A DNA stretch of 64,000 bases from Flaveria trinervia (GCA_025506515.1 CM046453.1:46608395-46672394); one strand, 5' to 3'. Shown: positions 44,923 to 56,125, counted from the stretch's first letter. A program made the numbers and translations. The notes: generated from the sequence alone by a model not told the origin.

Positions 44923-46131
44923 GAAGAGCAAGAAGATATGATTGAAGAACAAGCAAAGATCATCTCCCATCTCCAAAGTCATATTGATAGCCAAAATAAA
45001 AGAATCTCTGAACTTGAGATGCTAATTGAAATACAAAGATGAGCTGATGCTGAAGAAAATAAAAAGAATGATGACTGATGAGAAACAATCCTCTACTGAA
45101 AATATTGAAAAAGGAGAAGATGTAGGCAAAACAAAGAATGAAGAATCAAGTCTAGAGATTGTGGTTTATTTTGGGCAATCAGATGCTACTCAAACTGAGA
45201 AAGCTGAATTTGAAGAATTAATCAGTGCTCTGGATAGCTTTACTTCTAAAAAATTCATTATAGATAGGGATTTTTGGGATTTTGTTGCAGACCAGAGGAC
45301 CAACATTGAACCCATTGTGGTCATTCCTCAATCTCTAGTTCCATTGGAGAAAGAATTGAGCATGCAAATGGTACCTGCTGTGTCATTATCAAGAGAACAA
45401 AGAGATATGATTAAAAAGTTGAAAAAGAAAAAGAAAGAGAAGAAAAAGAGGATGATGATCAAGAAAAAGTACAAAAAGGGGCTAAAAAATTGCCTGAGGA
45501 GATGAAAAAGGCTGAATCCTCTTCTGGTCCTCCACTTCAAACGTATACCAGAAAGAGGAAATACTTATCTCAGAAATCTAAAGGAAAGAGACCCATGAAA
45601 GAAGAAGAACCAGCAAAAAAACCAAACAAGATGATCCCAGAAGTCTTGCTGCAATAGCAGAATTCCTGGAAGAGCATGAAAAAGCTGAGGCATAATTGAA
45701 CAAACTAGCTGTATTCATTGATCTTGAAGAAAGAGAGATTGAGGGAGGATATAATGCTAATGAGCCTGTAGATGTTGATAGCCCTATGGTAAAAGAAAGA
45801 TGTGTTGATAAATGGTGTTAAAGGCTCAAACTAATGACCTGATGATAAAAGCAATGTTTTTGATCAATCACGGGTATGATCCAGATGAAGTCTTTAGTAT
45901 GACATATGAAGGCATGAAAGCAGAAGAAGAAAAGGTCAATAAACTGCTAGATCCAATCTTTGAAACTGAGTATGAAAGATCATTTTCTAGAAAGATTTCT
46001 ATGCCCAAACTTCCATTCATGAAGAAATCAACCTCAACTCCTGAACCACTATTTTCTGATCCTTATAGCATGTCAGATAAGGAAATGAAGGATTATCTTT
46101 CAAGCCAAGGCTTCACAAGAAGGAAGCTTGG
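44923..46131 (+). pseudogene. 3' ORF of element H, N-terminal part
   Basis: ATG 44923 (MEEQEDMIEEQAKIISHLQSHIDSQNKRISELEMLIE) is a coiled-coil-like start, shifting frame at about 45025. Then 45026-45505: acidic part, block SALDSFTSKKFIIDRDFWDFVADQRTN, and a lysine-rich end. Later 45812-46131: DLMIKAMFLINHGYDPDEVFSMTYEGM, KISMPKLPFMKK, SMSDKEMKDYLSSQGFTRR. Element J cuts it at 46131. No known family is recognised; by position it is the counterpart of the extra ORF of E. Confidence 0.62.
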
Positions 46132-46558
46132 TGTAAGGCCCCATTCCCGGGACGCTTACAGCTGGGTTCTCATCGCACATAAAACATATAATTGCATTTG
46201 TATTCATAAATCGCAACGGAAAACTAAAACAATCTTTCATTTCCATGTAAATGCTTTTGCAAATTAATACAACATTCATTACAAAATAACTTGTTCGCAT
46301 TATAATGCAAAAACATTAATCAAAAGAATGCCATCCTAAAAGAGCTGAGTAGTCGCCCGTGCCATCCTCAGCAATCATTACCTGCCAACTGGAAACACAT
46401 CAAAGTCAGCGTTGCTGAGTGAGTTCTAGTTTTATTACAAAACACACTTTACTTTCATATAAAACCATTCGTTACTTTTACATGATCACACATCGTACGT
46501 ACATACAGATAATATCAGTATTATCTTCATCATTCCGTTCATTAACTTTCGTTCCTTC

Positions 46559-46900
46559 GAGTCTGTTGCGACAACAGGGTCGCTCACCTCATTAACAATC
46601 CCAACGACTTCGCGCGATCCGAGTCTGTTGCAACCATATAGTTGCTCACCCCAATTGCCAATTTCAACGATGGCATGCTTTCCGAGTCTCTTGCAACCAT
46701 AGGGTTGCTCACCTCATGGCAACTTCACAATGACACATTGTCCGAGTCTGTTGCAACCGTAGGGGTGCTCACCTCATAGCAATCTCAAGGATTACATACC
46801 GTCTGAGTCTGTTGCAACAACAGGGTTGCTCACCTTATTGCCATTCTCATCGATGGCACACTATCCGAGTCTCTTGCAACCATCGAGTTGCTCACCTCAT
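46559..46900. repeat. 60-bp minisatellite in LTR of element J, six copies
   Basis: Units of 60-63 bp start at GAGTCTSTTG at 46559, 46621, 46684, 46744, 46805 and 46867 and share TTGCAACMATAGGGTTGCTCACCTCA-like cores. It lies where D, F and G have the 102-bp repeats. Confidence 0.87.
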
Positions 46901-47283
46901 ATATGTGCTTGCAAGCCTTTCCTTCGTTCGTTCATCATTCAATAATGCATGCATTCTTACTTTATGTTCTCCTTTCATGATCTTTCAATTTACGTTACAT
47001 AATACTTCATTCATTCATTAACATGACACATAAGGCCACAAGAAAGATAACATACATCATATTAAGGAACATATCATACACATTCATCATCATCATACAG
47101 GGCAACATCATGCATACATAACAAGCCCTAACATGCAACATCATCATCGTCATGCCCAACATGCTCCCTAAGGCCCCAATCGTCATCTTACATGCTCTTA
47201 CAGGAACCTTTACGTCAAAACTTACATCTGCACTTTTCCCCGAAACTCAGAAAAAACTACACTTTCCTCGGGTGTGACAGCCC

Positions 47284-47590
47284 TACTCGGGCGTATGGAC
47301 ACCCTTCAGTCGCATGGCCTCCATGCGACTGAACATCATGCGAATGAACTAATACGGATGAACACCTATGCGAATGAACATCCAGTCGTGCGAACGGACA
47401 ATGCGGATGGACCTCATGCGAATAGGATTAATGCGGATGAGCACTTATGCGACTGGACCTTTAGTCGCATAACCCCATGCGACTGGCCCTTCAATCGTGC
47501 GAATGGACATTCAATCACACGAATGGACATTCAACCGTACCCTAATCGGCCGTATCGCCTCCATTCGGCCTCCAGTCGATCGCCTAGCCC
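47284..47590. repeat. Mixed ATGCG motif array in LTR of element J
   Basis: About 18 copies of three related words: ATGCGACTGAAC / CAGTCGCATGG, ATGCGAATGAAC, and AATGCGGATGRRC, with decayed forms. They lie in the same slot as the arrays of D, F and G. The first word is like K's motif, the last like H's and D's. Confidence 0.83.
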
Positions 47591-48032
47591 TAACTGATGC
47601 AGAATACAGTTCATCCCGACTACAGCCGAGGCTTTTCGGCCTCCAAACTCATCCAAACCCATTTTAAGCCCAAATCAACCATCCTAAACCTTAGGGATGC
47701 ATACCACGACACCATTCAAGCACACACAAGCTCACAATCAAGCCACAAACGCATCATACATACACATACACATACACAAACGGGTCAACATACACATACC
47801 CAAAAACCCGATTTCAGATATTTTCCAGCCCCAAAATCGTTTGAAAACAAGTAAAAGTGGGGTTCTAGAACTCACACAAACGAGCACAACGTTAAGGGCT
47901 TCGATTTGGCTTGCTTCACGACGATTTTGGCGACCGAACTGACACTTTTCCTCTTTTTCTCTTCTTTCTCTCTTCTCCCCTTTTCTTTGGCTGATTTGTG
48001 AGTGTGGGGGAGAGGGTAAGGGCTGCCCTCTC

Positions 48033-48041
48033 CCTTATATA
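48033..48041 (-). promoter_or_regulatory. TATA box in LTR of element J
   Basis: The minus strand reads TATATAAGG between pyrimidine/purine tracts, about 110 bp from the LTR's 5' end in element orientation. It is repeated in the other LTR remnant at 51727-51735. Confidence 0.6.
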
Positions 48042-48152
48042 CTTCCCCTCACCTGACTTTCTTTCGTTGGCGAGTTTGGTCCCTCGACTTTTGGACTTTA
48101 TTTTCTTTTCTTTCTTCACCGGCTTCAAAATAATAAATATTCAGGTGTTACA

Positions 48153-48167
48153 AGTCCACCCCCCTTA
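48153..48167 (-). other. Polypurine tract of element J
   Basis: The minus strand reads TAAGGGGGGTGGACT next to the 3' LTR. Confidence 0.88.
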
Positions 48168-48190
48168 AATAGGTTCGTCCCCGAAACCTG

Positions 48191-51100
48191 TTATTCATCA
48201 AACAAACGTGGATAATGTCGTCTCATTTCTTCCTCAGTCTACCACGTTGACTCGGATCCCTTCTTGTGCTTCCACTGTACACGCACAAGAGGAACCACTT
48301 TATTCCTTTGCCTTTTCTCCTTTCGGTCGATGATTGCCACTGGTTGCTCCACATAAGTGAGCCGTTCATCTACTTCGATATCTTCCAATGGGACAATCGT
48401 ATCTTCATCTGCTAGGCACTTCCTTAGATGAGATACATGGAATGTCGGGTGAATTCCATTTAACTCATCCGGTAACTCCAGTCTATAGGCCACCTCTCCT
48501 ACTCGAGCAATGATTCGGAAAGGGCCTATATACCTTAGGCTCAACTTGCCCCGCTTTCTGAATCGGATAATACCCTTCCAAGGTGAGACCTTCAACATAA
48601 CCCGGTCACCCACCTGGAACTCAATTGGCCTACGTCGCTTATCGGCATACGACTTCTGTCTATCTTTGGCTGCCTTCATGAAGGCTTTAATCTTTTCAAG
48701 CTTCTCTGTTGTAGCCTCGATTACCTCAACGCTCCCCAATTCCTTCTGACCAATATCACCCCAAGAAACGGGTGTTCTGCATCTCCTACCGTATAGCATC
48801 TCATATGGTGGCATACCAATGCTGGCATGATAGTTGTTGTTGTATGAGAATTCGGCTCACGGTAAGTGGTCATCCCAACTTCCACCAAAATCGATCACAC
48901 ATGCCCGGAGCATGTCTTCCAGTGTCTCAATGGTCCTTTCTGACTGACCATCGGTTTGGGGATGATAAGCCGTGCTAATATGTAACCTCGTCCCCATAGC
49001 GTCGTGGAATTTCTTCCAAAATTTAGATGTAAACCGAGTGTCGCGATCAGACACAATAGACACCGGCACACCATGACGAGTTACCATTTCCTTGATGAAC
49101 AGATCGGTCAACCTCTCAGATGAATACGTCTCACGGATTGGTAGAAAGTGAGCACTCTTCGTCAAACGATCAACTATCACCCATATGGCATCATACCCTT
49201 TCGGAGTACGTGGCAGCTTCGTAATGAAATCCATGGTGATGTGCTCCCATTTCCATTCCGGTATATCCAAAGGTTGTATCTTTCCATACGGCTTTCGGTG
49301 CTCGGCCTTCACCTGTAAGCAAGTAAGGCACTTACTCACATACTCCACGACGTCACGCTTCATACCCGGCCACCAATAATCTTTCTTCATGTCATGGTAC
49401 ATTTTCGTGGCACCAGGACGAATGGAGTATCGAGTCTTGTGAGCTTCATCCATTATCTTCACCCGTAGATCCCCAAAACAAGGAATCCACACACGACCGA
49501 ATCGAGTTCTAACACCGAGTGTGTTTTCACCCAATTCCCCAACCAGACCTCTCATTCTTTCCGAGTTAAGATGATCTTCTTTCAATGCCTCATCTTGAAA
49601 CTCCTTAACTTGCTTCATCACATCAGAGGTCATGATTAATTGATAAGCTTTCACCCGAATCGGTTCGGGCCTTTCCTTCCGGCTAAGGGCATCCGCCACC
49701 ACATTAGCTTTGCCCGGATGGTAATGGATCTCGCAATCATAATCCTTTATAAGCTCCAACCATCTCCTCTGCCTCATGTTCGGATCCTTCTGCTCGAAGA
49801 AATACTTCAAGCTCTTATGGTCGGTGAATATACTGCACTTCGCCCCGTAGAGATAGTGCCTCCAAATCTTTAGTGCAAAGACCACGGCTGCTAGCTCCAA
49901 GTCATGAGTAGGATAATTGACCTCATGAACCTTTAACTGTCGAGATGCATAGGCTATAACCTTTCCTCTTTGCATTAACACACACCCCAACCCCGAGTAG
50001 GAAGCATCAGAATAAACCACTAGATCTTCACTTCCATCGGGTAGGGACAGGACTGGAGCTTGAGTCAGTCTTGCCTTCAGCTCTTCGAACGCCTTCTCTT
50101 GAGCTTGACCCCATACAAACTTCACATCCTTTCGGGTCAACTTAGTTAGTGGAGAAGCAATCTTAGAGAAGTCTTGGATGAATCTTCTATAGTAGCCCGC
50201 CAAACCTAAGAAGCTACGGATCTCGGTTGGCATCCTTGGTGACTTCCATTGCATAACCGCCTCCACTTTCGCCGGGTCCACCATTATCCCGTCAAGATTC
50301 ACCACATGACCCAAAAACTGAACTTCGCGCAACCAAAACGCGCACTTGGAGAATTTAGCATACAATTTCTCCCTTCTCAACGTCTCTAGAACCTCTCGAA
50401 TGTGACCGGCATGCTCAATCTCGCTCTTCGAATAAATCAGGATATCATCAATAAACACAATCACTGATTTATCCAACATAGGCCGACACACACGGTTCAT
50501 CAGATCCATAAAAGCAGCTGGCGCGTTGGTCAAACCAAAGGGCATGACAAGAAACTCATAATGGCCATAGCGCGTGCGGAAAGCTGTTTTAGGGATATCT
50601 TGTTCCTTCACCTTCAACTGATGATAGCCAGACCGAAGATCTATTCTTGAAAACCAACTGGCACCCTGAAGCTGATCGAACAAATCATCTATCCTCGGTA
50701 AGGGGTAGCGGTTCTTCACCGTCAACTTGTTCAGTTCACGGTAGTCAATGCACATCCTCATACTACCATCCTTCTTCTTTACAAATAGGACCGGAGCACC
50801 CCAAGGAAAGATACTCGGTCTAATGAACCCCTTATCAAGCAACTCTTGCAACTGTTCCATCAACTCTTTCATCTCCGTCGGAGCTAGCCGATATGGTTCC
50901 TTGGCAATGGGTTGGGCACCCGGTATCAGATCAATCTGAAATTCAATTTCTCTGTCGGGTGGTACCCCTGGTAAATCTTCTGGGAACATGTCTGGAAAGT
51001 CACACACAACCGGTACATCAGGCAGTTGTGGTGTTGGTGCATCTACATCCTTTACATAAGCCATGTAGGCGCTACATCCACGCCTCATACACTTTCCCGC

Positions 51101-51368
51101 CACCGCCATTGAGATCACCTTCGGGATCGTAGTAACCCGATCACCATAAACCGTTACCAAACTTCCATCAGGCGCTGTCAACCGAATCATCTTCTTGCGA
51201 CACACAATGTTCGCCTCGAAGTCCGCTAGCCAATCCATCCCAAGAACCAAATCAAAACCACCCAAGGTCATCACGAACGGTCTAACAGGAAACTTGTGAC
51301 CTTCTAATTCCACCTCACAGTTTTCTATCATCTCTGAAATCCTGGTAGACTTACCTATGGCAGTTTCT
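48191..51368 (-). pseudogene. pol polyprotein of element J (RT, RNase H, integrase, chromodomain-like tail), nearly intact
   Basis: About 1060 codons in one frame, broken only by a TGA near 48854 and a TAG near 48236; first ATG in frame is 51331. Blocks in order: protease end (VLGMDWLADFEANIVCRKKM), RT at about residues 150-310 (FVKKKDGSMRMCIDYRELNKLT, SRIDLRSGYHQL, VMPFGLTNAPAAFM, catalytic VIVFIDDILIYSK), RNase H at about 405-530 (VVYSDASYSGLGCVLMQRGK, FTDHKSLKYFF), integrase at about 590-790 (H and C zinc residues through CLTCLQVK; ITMDF D, VSDRDTRF D, GQSERTIETL E), integrase tail FRKRGKLSLRYIGPF, and a chromodomain-like end (RVQWKHKKGSEST, TEEEMRRHYPRLF). All catalytic residues are kept. 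It was cut at its N-terminus by the 5' deletion. Confidence 0.92.
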
Positions 51369-51846
51369 AAACCTTAGGGATGCATACCACGACACCATTC
51401 AAGCACAGACAAGCTCACAATCAAGCCACAAATCCATCATACATACACATACACATACACAAACGGGTCAACATACACATACCCAAAAACCCGATTTCAG
51501 ATGTTTTGCAGCCCCAAAATCGTTTGAAAACAAGTAAAAGTGGGGTTCTAGAACTCACACAAACGAGCACAACGTTAAGGGCTTCGATTTGGCTTGCTCC
51601 ACGACGATTTTGGCGACCCGAACCAACCCGAACCGGCACTTTTCCTCTTTTTCTCTTCTTTCTCTCTTCTCCCCTTTTCTTTGGCTGATTTGTGAGTGTG
51701 GGGGAGAGGGTAAGGGCTGCCCTCTCCCTTATATACTTCCCCTCACCCGACTTTCTTTCGTTGGCGAGTTTGGTCCCTCGACTTTTGGACTTTATTTTCT
51801 TTTCTTTCTTCACCGGCTTCAAAATAATAAATATTCGGGTGTTACA
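51369..51846 (-). repeat. 5' LTR remnant of element J
   Basis: Matches 47687-48152 apart from a few substitutions and a 12-bp direct duplication near 51618-51632. It keeps the promoter end of the LTR (TATA string at 51729-51735). Confidence 0.92.
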
Positions 51847-51851
51847 CTTGG

Positions 51852-52602
51852 GAATATGAAAATAAACTCATTAAGAGCTGAAACTCTCCAAATGATCAAT
51901 GAAAAGAAAGATAGGCTCAAGCAGATAGAAGAAGAAATCATAAACATGAAGCCAAGATCTAGAGTAACAGCTCAAGACATGTTGCTAAACCAAAAAGATC
52001 AAGAATTGTTGGTTCCTGTACTTCATAAATACCCTGAATGGTTTGCTGAACCCTCTCAACTAAAACTACAAGAAGGGTTAACCACTGCGCAGTTAATTAG
52101 AGGGGTGTCTACTCCCAAAGGCAAAGTTGATCAGAAAATAATTCCATGGAAGTATGACAGCACTTGGAACATGTTTATGGTTAAAAGGATCTCCGGGCTG
52201 GTCCAATTCTTTACAGAGTACTTTGCTCTTGTAAATACCCTGGAGATCCATGACTTAAAAGAACTAGCTCAACTGGAACTGATTAATCACTTAGCTATGT
52301 TCAGGGGATATGAATTTGAAAACATACTCAAAATGTTCAAAAGGACTCATAATTTCAAATCATTAAAGGCAATATGCATGAAGAAAGATAAGTCATTTAT
52401 CAAGCCCCTTGAGAAGAAAAAGACAATACAAGCTGAAGAAGTTGTGTTTCCAGAGTTAAAAGTGAAACCAACAGAATCTTTAAAGAGAAAAATAGTGTCT
52501 GGTACTCATTCCTCTATACCATCTCAAATGTGTACTATGATGAAAAAACTTATGATATGGGGATTGAAAGAAAGTGAGGAGGAAATGAGGGTGCTAAAAT
52601 AA
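51852..52602 (+). pseudogene. 3' ORF of element H, C-terminal part
   Basis: Continues the same frame after one copy of J's CTTGG duplication. About 250 codons without a stop: INSLRAETLQMINEKKDRLKQIEEEI (coiled-coil-like), DQELLVPVLHKYPEWFAEPSQ, WKYDSTWNMFMVKRISGLVQFFTEYFALVNTLEIHDLKELAQL, FKRTHNFKSLKAICMKKDKSF, ending at 52602. It has kept a long open frame. I do not recognise the family. Confidence 0.62.
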
Positions 52603-53116
52603 GACTATTTAGTGGATATGAAGTAAGATTGCTTGATAAATCCTACATTCACTATATATATACTAGACACTTCAGAAAATAAACAATAAACTGGGAGAAC
52701 GAGATATGAACTTCTTCTTAAAGTGCATCAAGTTGCTGAAATTGTCTTATGATCGTATCATTGCAAAGAGAGACAAAAGAAAAAAAAAAGAAGACTCCAT
52801 TGCAACTTTGGAATATTGTTAAACGGGAGGTAGATGTGGGTGGGAGCTTACTAATTCACAGAGATGGTCTCTCTACTATATTTATTTGGGAACCTATTTC
52901 TCTAAAGAAATTACCAATAGAAGCCATATAAAATATAAGGAAAATGAAGATACATGTGTTGAGTAGGGAAAGAATGTCAGAAGCAACAGATTTTGTCAAC
53001 ATGATTAAAGCCATTCTGGATCAACTAAAGCAGCATTTTTACTACCTCCACAAGACCCAACAAAATCCTCACAACAACAATAACCTCCAAAACATTAAAG
53101 AACATAGGTTGTATAA
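52603..53116 (+). other. 3' untranslated region of element H
   Basis: About 510 bp with a short possible coding remnant (52749-52931) and nothing recognisable. Confidence 0.5.
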
Positions 53117-53132
53117 TCCTTAGGGGGAGTAC
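53117..53132 (+). other. Polypurine tract of element H
   Basis: CCTTAGGGGGAGTAC immediately before the 3' LTR. Confidence 0.85.
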
Positions 53133-53872
53133 TGTTGCACCCTGAAAGGATCATACATGCCAACTCAATGGGTGAGTTGATGGTTGCTTTGCTGGAATCC
53201 CATAAAGTCCAAGAAGAAATGCGGATGAAGATCCTGCAAAAGAAAAACCAAGTATGGTCTTCCGCATTTTTCAATGCGCAAGACATAAAACAAATACGGA
53301 CAAGGATTTGTTCTTCCGCATTGACAAATGTGGAAGACCAATTAGTAATACGGACAAGACTTTGTTCATACGCATTTGCCAATACGGATGACCGGACAAA
53401 TGCGCAGAAGTATTTGTTCATCCGTATTAACCAATGCAGATGACCAACATACTAATGCAGATGATCAAGTGAAGAAATGTTGATCAAGTTAACTCATCCG
53501 TATTTGCGAATGCGGATGAACAAGCAAAGATACAGATCAAGACTTAGACTAGTTCTGATGTAATAGGTCAGGGGTAGTTTAGTCATTTTGTAAAGGCATC
53601 TTCTCGTCGTATAAATAGAATAGATAACCTCATACATGAGGTGAGAGAATTTAGACAATCAGAATATTTATATTCTCTAGGTGCATTATTACTTTTCTTG
53701 CTAAACCCTAGCAGTATTTGTAATCAATCACCTTTATTAATATATAAAAAAGCATTCATGAGTATTTCTTCTACATTGATTGTTTCTTGATTGTTTGATT
53801 CGGCCATTCAATCATTAAGTGAGTCACTATATTTGATCCATAGTGAGAATCTTAATCTCACTAACCTAGTCA
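53133..53872 (+). repeat. 3' LTR of element H
   Basis: 740 bp, TGTTGCACCC...CCTAGTCA, equal in length to the 5' LTR. The hairpin motifs are at 53215-53530. Confidence 0.93.
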
Positions 53873-54660
53873 GATGATATCTTGATTTATTCAAAGATCA
53901 AGGAGGAGCATTCTGGTCACATTCGAGAGGTGTTGGAGACATTAAGAAGAGAGAAGTTGTACGCCAAGTTCTCCAAGTGCGCACTTTGGTTGCGCGAGGT
54001 TTAGTTCTTGGTCACGTGGTGAATCCTGAAGGGATTATGGTGGACCCGGCAAAGGTGGAGGCGATGATGCAATGGAAGTCTCCAAAGACGCCATTCGAGA
54101 TTCGTAGTTTCTTGGATTTGGCGGGCTATTACAGGAGATTAATTCAAGACTTCTCTAAGATAGCTTCCCTGTTGACTAAGTTGACCCATAAAGATGTAAA
54201 GATTGTGTGGGATTAGGCTCAGGAGAAGGCATTTGAGGAGTTATAGGCAAGATTGACTCAAGCTCCTATTTTGTCGTTACCCGATGGAAGTGAGGATTTG
54301 GTGGTTTATTCAGATGCTTCCTACTCGGGGTTGGGATGTGTATTGATGCAGAGAGGAAATGTTATAGCCTATGCATCCCGACAGTTGAAAATTCATGAGT
54401 TTAATTACCCTACTTATGACTTGGAGCTAGCAGCCGTGGTCTTTGCTTTAAAGATATGGAGGCACTACTTATACGGTACGAAGTGCACCATATTCACTGA
54501 CCAAAAGAGCTTGAAGTAGTTCTTTGACGAGAAAGACTTGAACATAAGGCAAAGGATATGGTTAGAGCTCATAAAGGATTATGATTGCGAGATCCATTAC
54601 CATCCGGAAAAGCCAATGTGGTGGCAGATGCCCATAGCCGAAAGGAGAGACCCGAGCCGA
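53873..54660 (+). pseudogene. RT active site and RNase H of element G, second piece
   Basis: Resumes after H exactly at DDILIYSK (the catalytic aspartates), then HIREVLETLRREKLYAKFSKCALW, LGHVVNPEGIMVDPAKVEAMMQW, SFLDLAGYYRRLIQDFS, and RNase H with LVVYSDASYSGLGCVLMQRGNVIAYASRQLKIHEFNYPTYDLELAAVVFALKIWRHYLYG. Stops near 53999, 54213, 54244 and 54517. Confidence 0.87.
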
Positions 54661-55720
54661 TTCGGGTGGAGGCATACCAGTTGATCATGACCTCTGATGT
54701 GATGAAGCAGGTCAAGGAGTTTCAAGATGAGGCATTAAAAGAAGATCATCTTAACTCCAAAAGAATGAGAGGCCTGGTTGCGGAATTGGGTGAAAACACA
54801 CTCGGTGTTAGAACCCGATTTAGGTGGATGTGGATTCCTCGTTTTGGGGATGTACGCATGAAGATTATGGATGAATTTCATAAGACTCGGTACTCTATTC
54901 ATCCTAGTGCTACGAAGATGTATCAAGACATCATGAAAGATTATTAGTGGCCGGGTATGAAGCGTGATGTGGTGGAGTATGTGAGTAAAATCCCTTACTT
55001 GTTTACAAATGAAGGCCAAGCACCAAAAGCTGTATGGGAAGATCCAACCTTTGGATATACCGGAGTGGAAGTGGGAGCACATCACCATGGACTTTATAAC
55101 GAAGCTACAATGTACCACGCAAGGATATGATGCCATATGGGTGATAGTGGATTGTTTGACGAAGAGTGCTCACTTCCAACCGATTCGTGAGATATATTCA
55201 ACCGAGAGGTTAGCGGACATGTTCATGAAAGAGATTGTAACTCATCATGGTGTGCTGGTGTCCATTGTGTCTAATCGTGACACCCAGTTTACATCTAAAT
55301 TTTGGAAGAAATTCCACGATGCTATGGGGATTACACATTCGCACGGCTTATCATCCCCAGACAGATGGTCAGTCAGAAAGGACTATTCAGATGCTAGATG
55401 ATATGCTTCAGGCATGCATTATTGACTTTGGAGGAAGTTGGGATGACCACTTATCGTTAGCTGAGTTCTCATATAACAACAGTTATCATGCCAGCATTGG
55501 TATGCCCCCTTATGAGATGCTATACGGTAGGAGATGCAGAACACCCGTTTGTTAGGGTGATGTTGGCCATAAAGAGTTAGGGAGCGTCAAAGTGGTTGAG
55601 GCTACGACTTAGAAGTTAGAAAGGATCAAAAGCTTTACGAAGGTAACAAAAGATAGGCAAAATTCATACGTCGATAAGAGACGTAGACCGATTGAGTTCC
55701 AGGTAGGGGATAGAGTTATG
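54661..55720 (+). pseudogene. integrase of element G
   Basis: Zinc-binding part (HKTRYSIHPSATKMYQDIMKDY with a stop at the WWPG block, 54880-54950), catalytic core ITMDFITKL (D, about 55085), VSNRDTQFTSKFWKKFHDAMG (D) and GQSERTIQMLDDML (E, about 55370), then SWDDHLSLAEFSYNNSYHASIGMPPYEMLYGRRCRTPV. Frameshifts near 54990 and 55340. Confidence 0.87.
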
Positions 55721-56125
55721 TTGAAAGTCACACGATGGAAAGGTATAATTCGGTTCAGAAAGTGGGGCAAGTTGAGCCCAAGATACATAGGGCCTTTCAA
55801 AATTGTTACTCGAGTAGGAGAGGTGGCCTATAGATTGGAGTTACTAGATGAGTTAAGTGGAATCCACCCGACATTCCATGTATCACATCAGAGAAAGTGT
55901 TTAGCAGACGTGGATATGGTTGTACCACTAGAGGATATCGAGGTAGATGAAAGGCTCAATTATATGGAACAACCAGTGGCAATCATTGATCATAAAGAAA
56001 AAAGGTTAAGGAAAAAAGTGGTTGCTCTTGTGCGTGTACAATGGAGGCATAGAAAGGGATCTAAATTGATGTGGGAGACTGAAGAAGAGATGAGACAGCA
56101 TTACCCACGATTGTTTGAGGAATAA
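55721..56125 (+). pseudogene. integrase tail and chromodomain-like region of element G
   Basis: One open frame to the natural stop at 56125: RFRKWGKLSPRYIGPFKIVTRVGEVAYRLEL, HPTFHVSHQRKCL, then EQPVAIIDHKEKRLRKKVVALVRVQWRH and the end TEEEMRQHYPRLFEE. The end has the size and pattern of the chromodomain of plant chromoviruses (Tekay/Del type, inference), which directs integration to chromatin marks. Confidence 0.8.

Larger units (their letters stand above)
46132..48152 (-). repeat. 3' LTR of element J
   Basis: 2021 bp, TGTAAGGCCCC...GGTGTTACA (plus-strand reading). It holds a 60-bp minisatellite (46559-46900), the mixed CpG motif array (47284-47590) and a TATA box (48035-48041, minus strand). 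Confidence 0.93.
46132..51846 (-). mobile_element. Element J: Ty3/gypsy element with large 5' deletion, TSD CTTGG
   Basis: A 5715-bp minus-strand gypsy element between CTTGG at 46127-46131 and 51847-51851. Full 3' LTR (46132-48152), PPT, nearly open pol (48191 to about 51368), then only the last about 480 bp of the 5' LTR (51369-51846). Gag, primer site, most of the protease and about 1.5 kb of the 5' LTR are deleted. LTR copies are very similar, so the insertion is recent and the deletion more recent or already present. Confidence 0.93.
40892..53872 (+). mobile_element. Element H: Ty1/copia derivative lacking pol core
   Basis: Plus-strand element with two 740-bp LTRs, primer site and PPT. 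Gag is followed directly by the last 90 codons of RNase H; protease, integrase and most of RT are missing. A long 3' ORF follows, split by J. It sits in the RT of G. No 5-bp duplication is found: left flank ends GTTTA, and the right flank resumes G after a gap of two bases, so the right duplication seems lost with about 7 bp. Mobility would have needed proteins from another copy. Confidence 0.9.

Noticed and set aside
45328..45540. Phenylalanine-rich ORF that looks like membrane segments
   Set aside because: It is the antisense of the lysine-rich run of H's 3' ORF.
47274..47854. ORFs of 85-107 codons across J's motif array and its downstream flank
   Set aside because: Composition is dictated by the repeat words (HAD, MRT-like repeats); no counterpart in the other LTRs.
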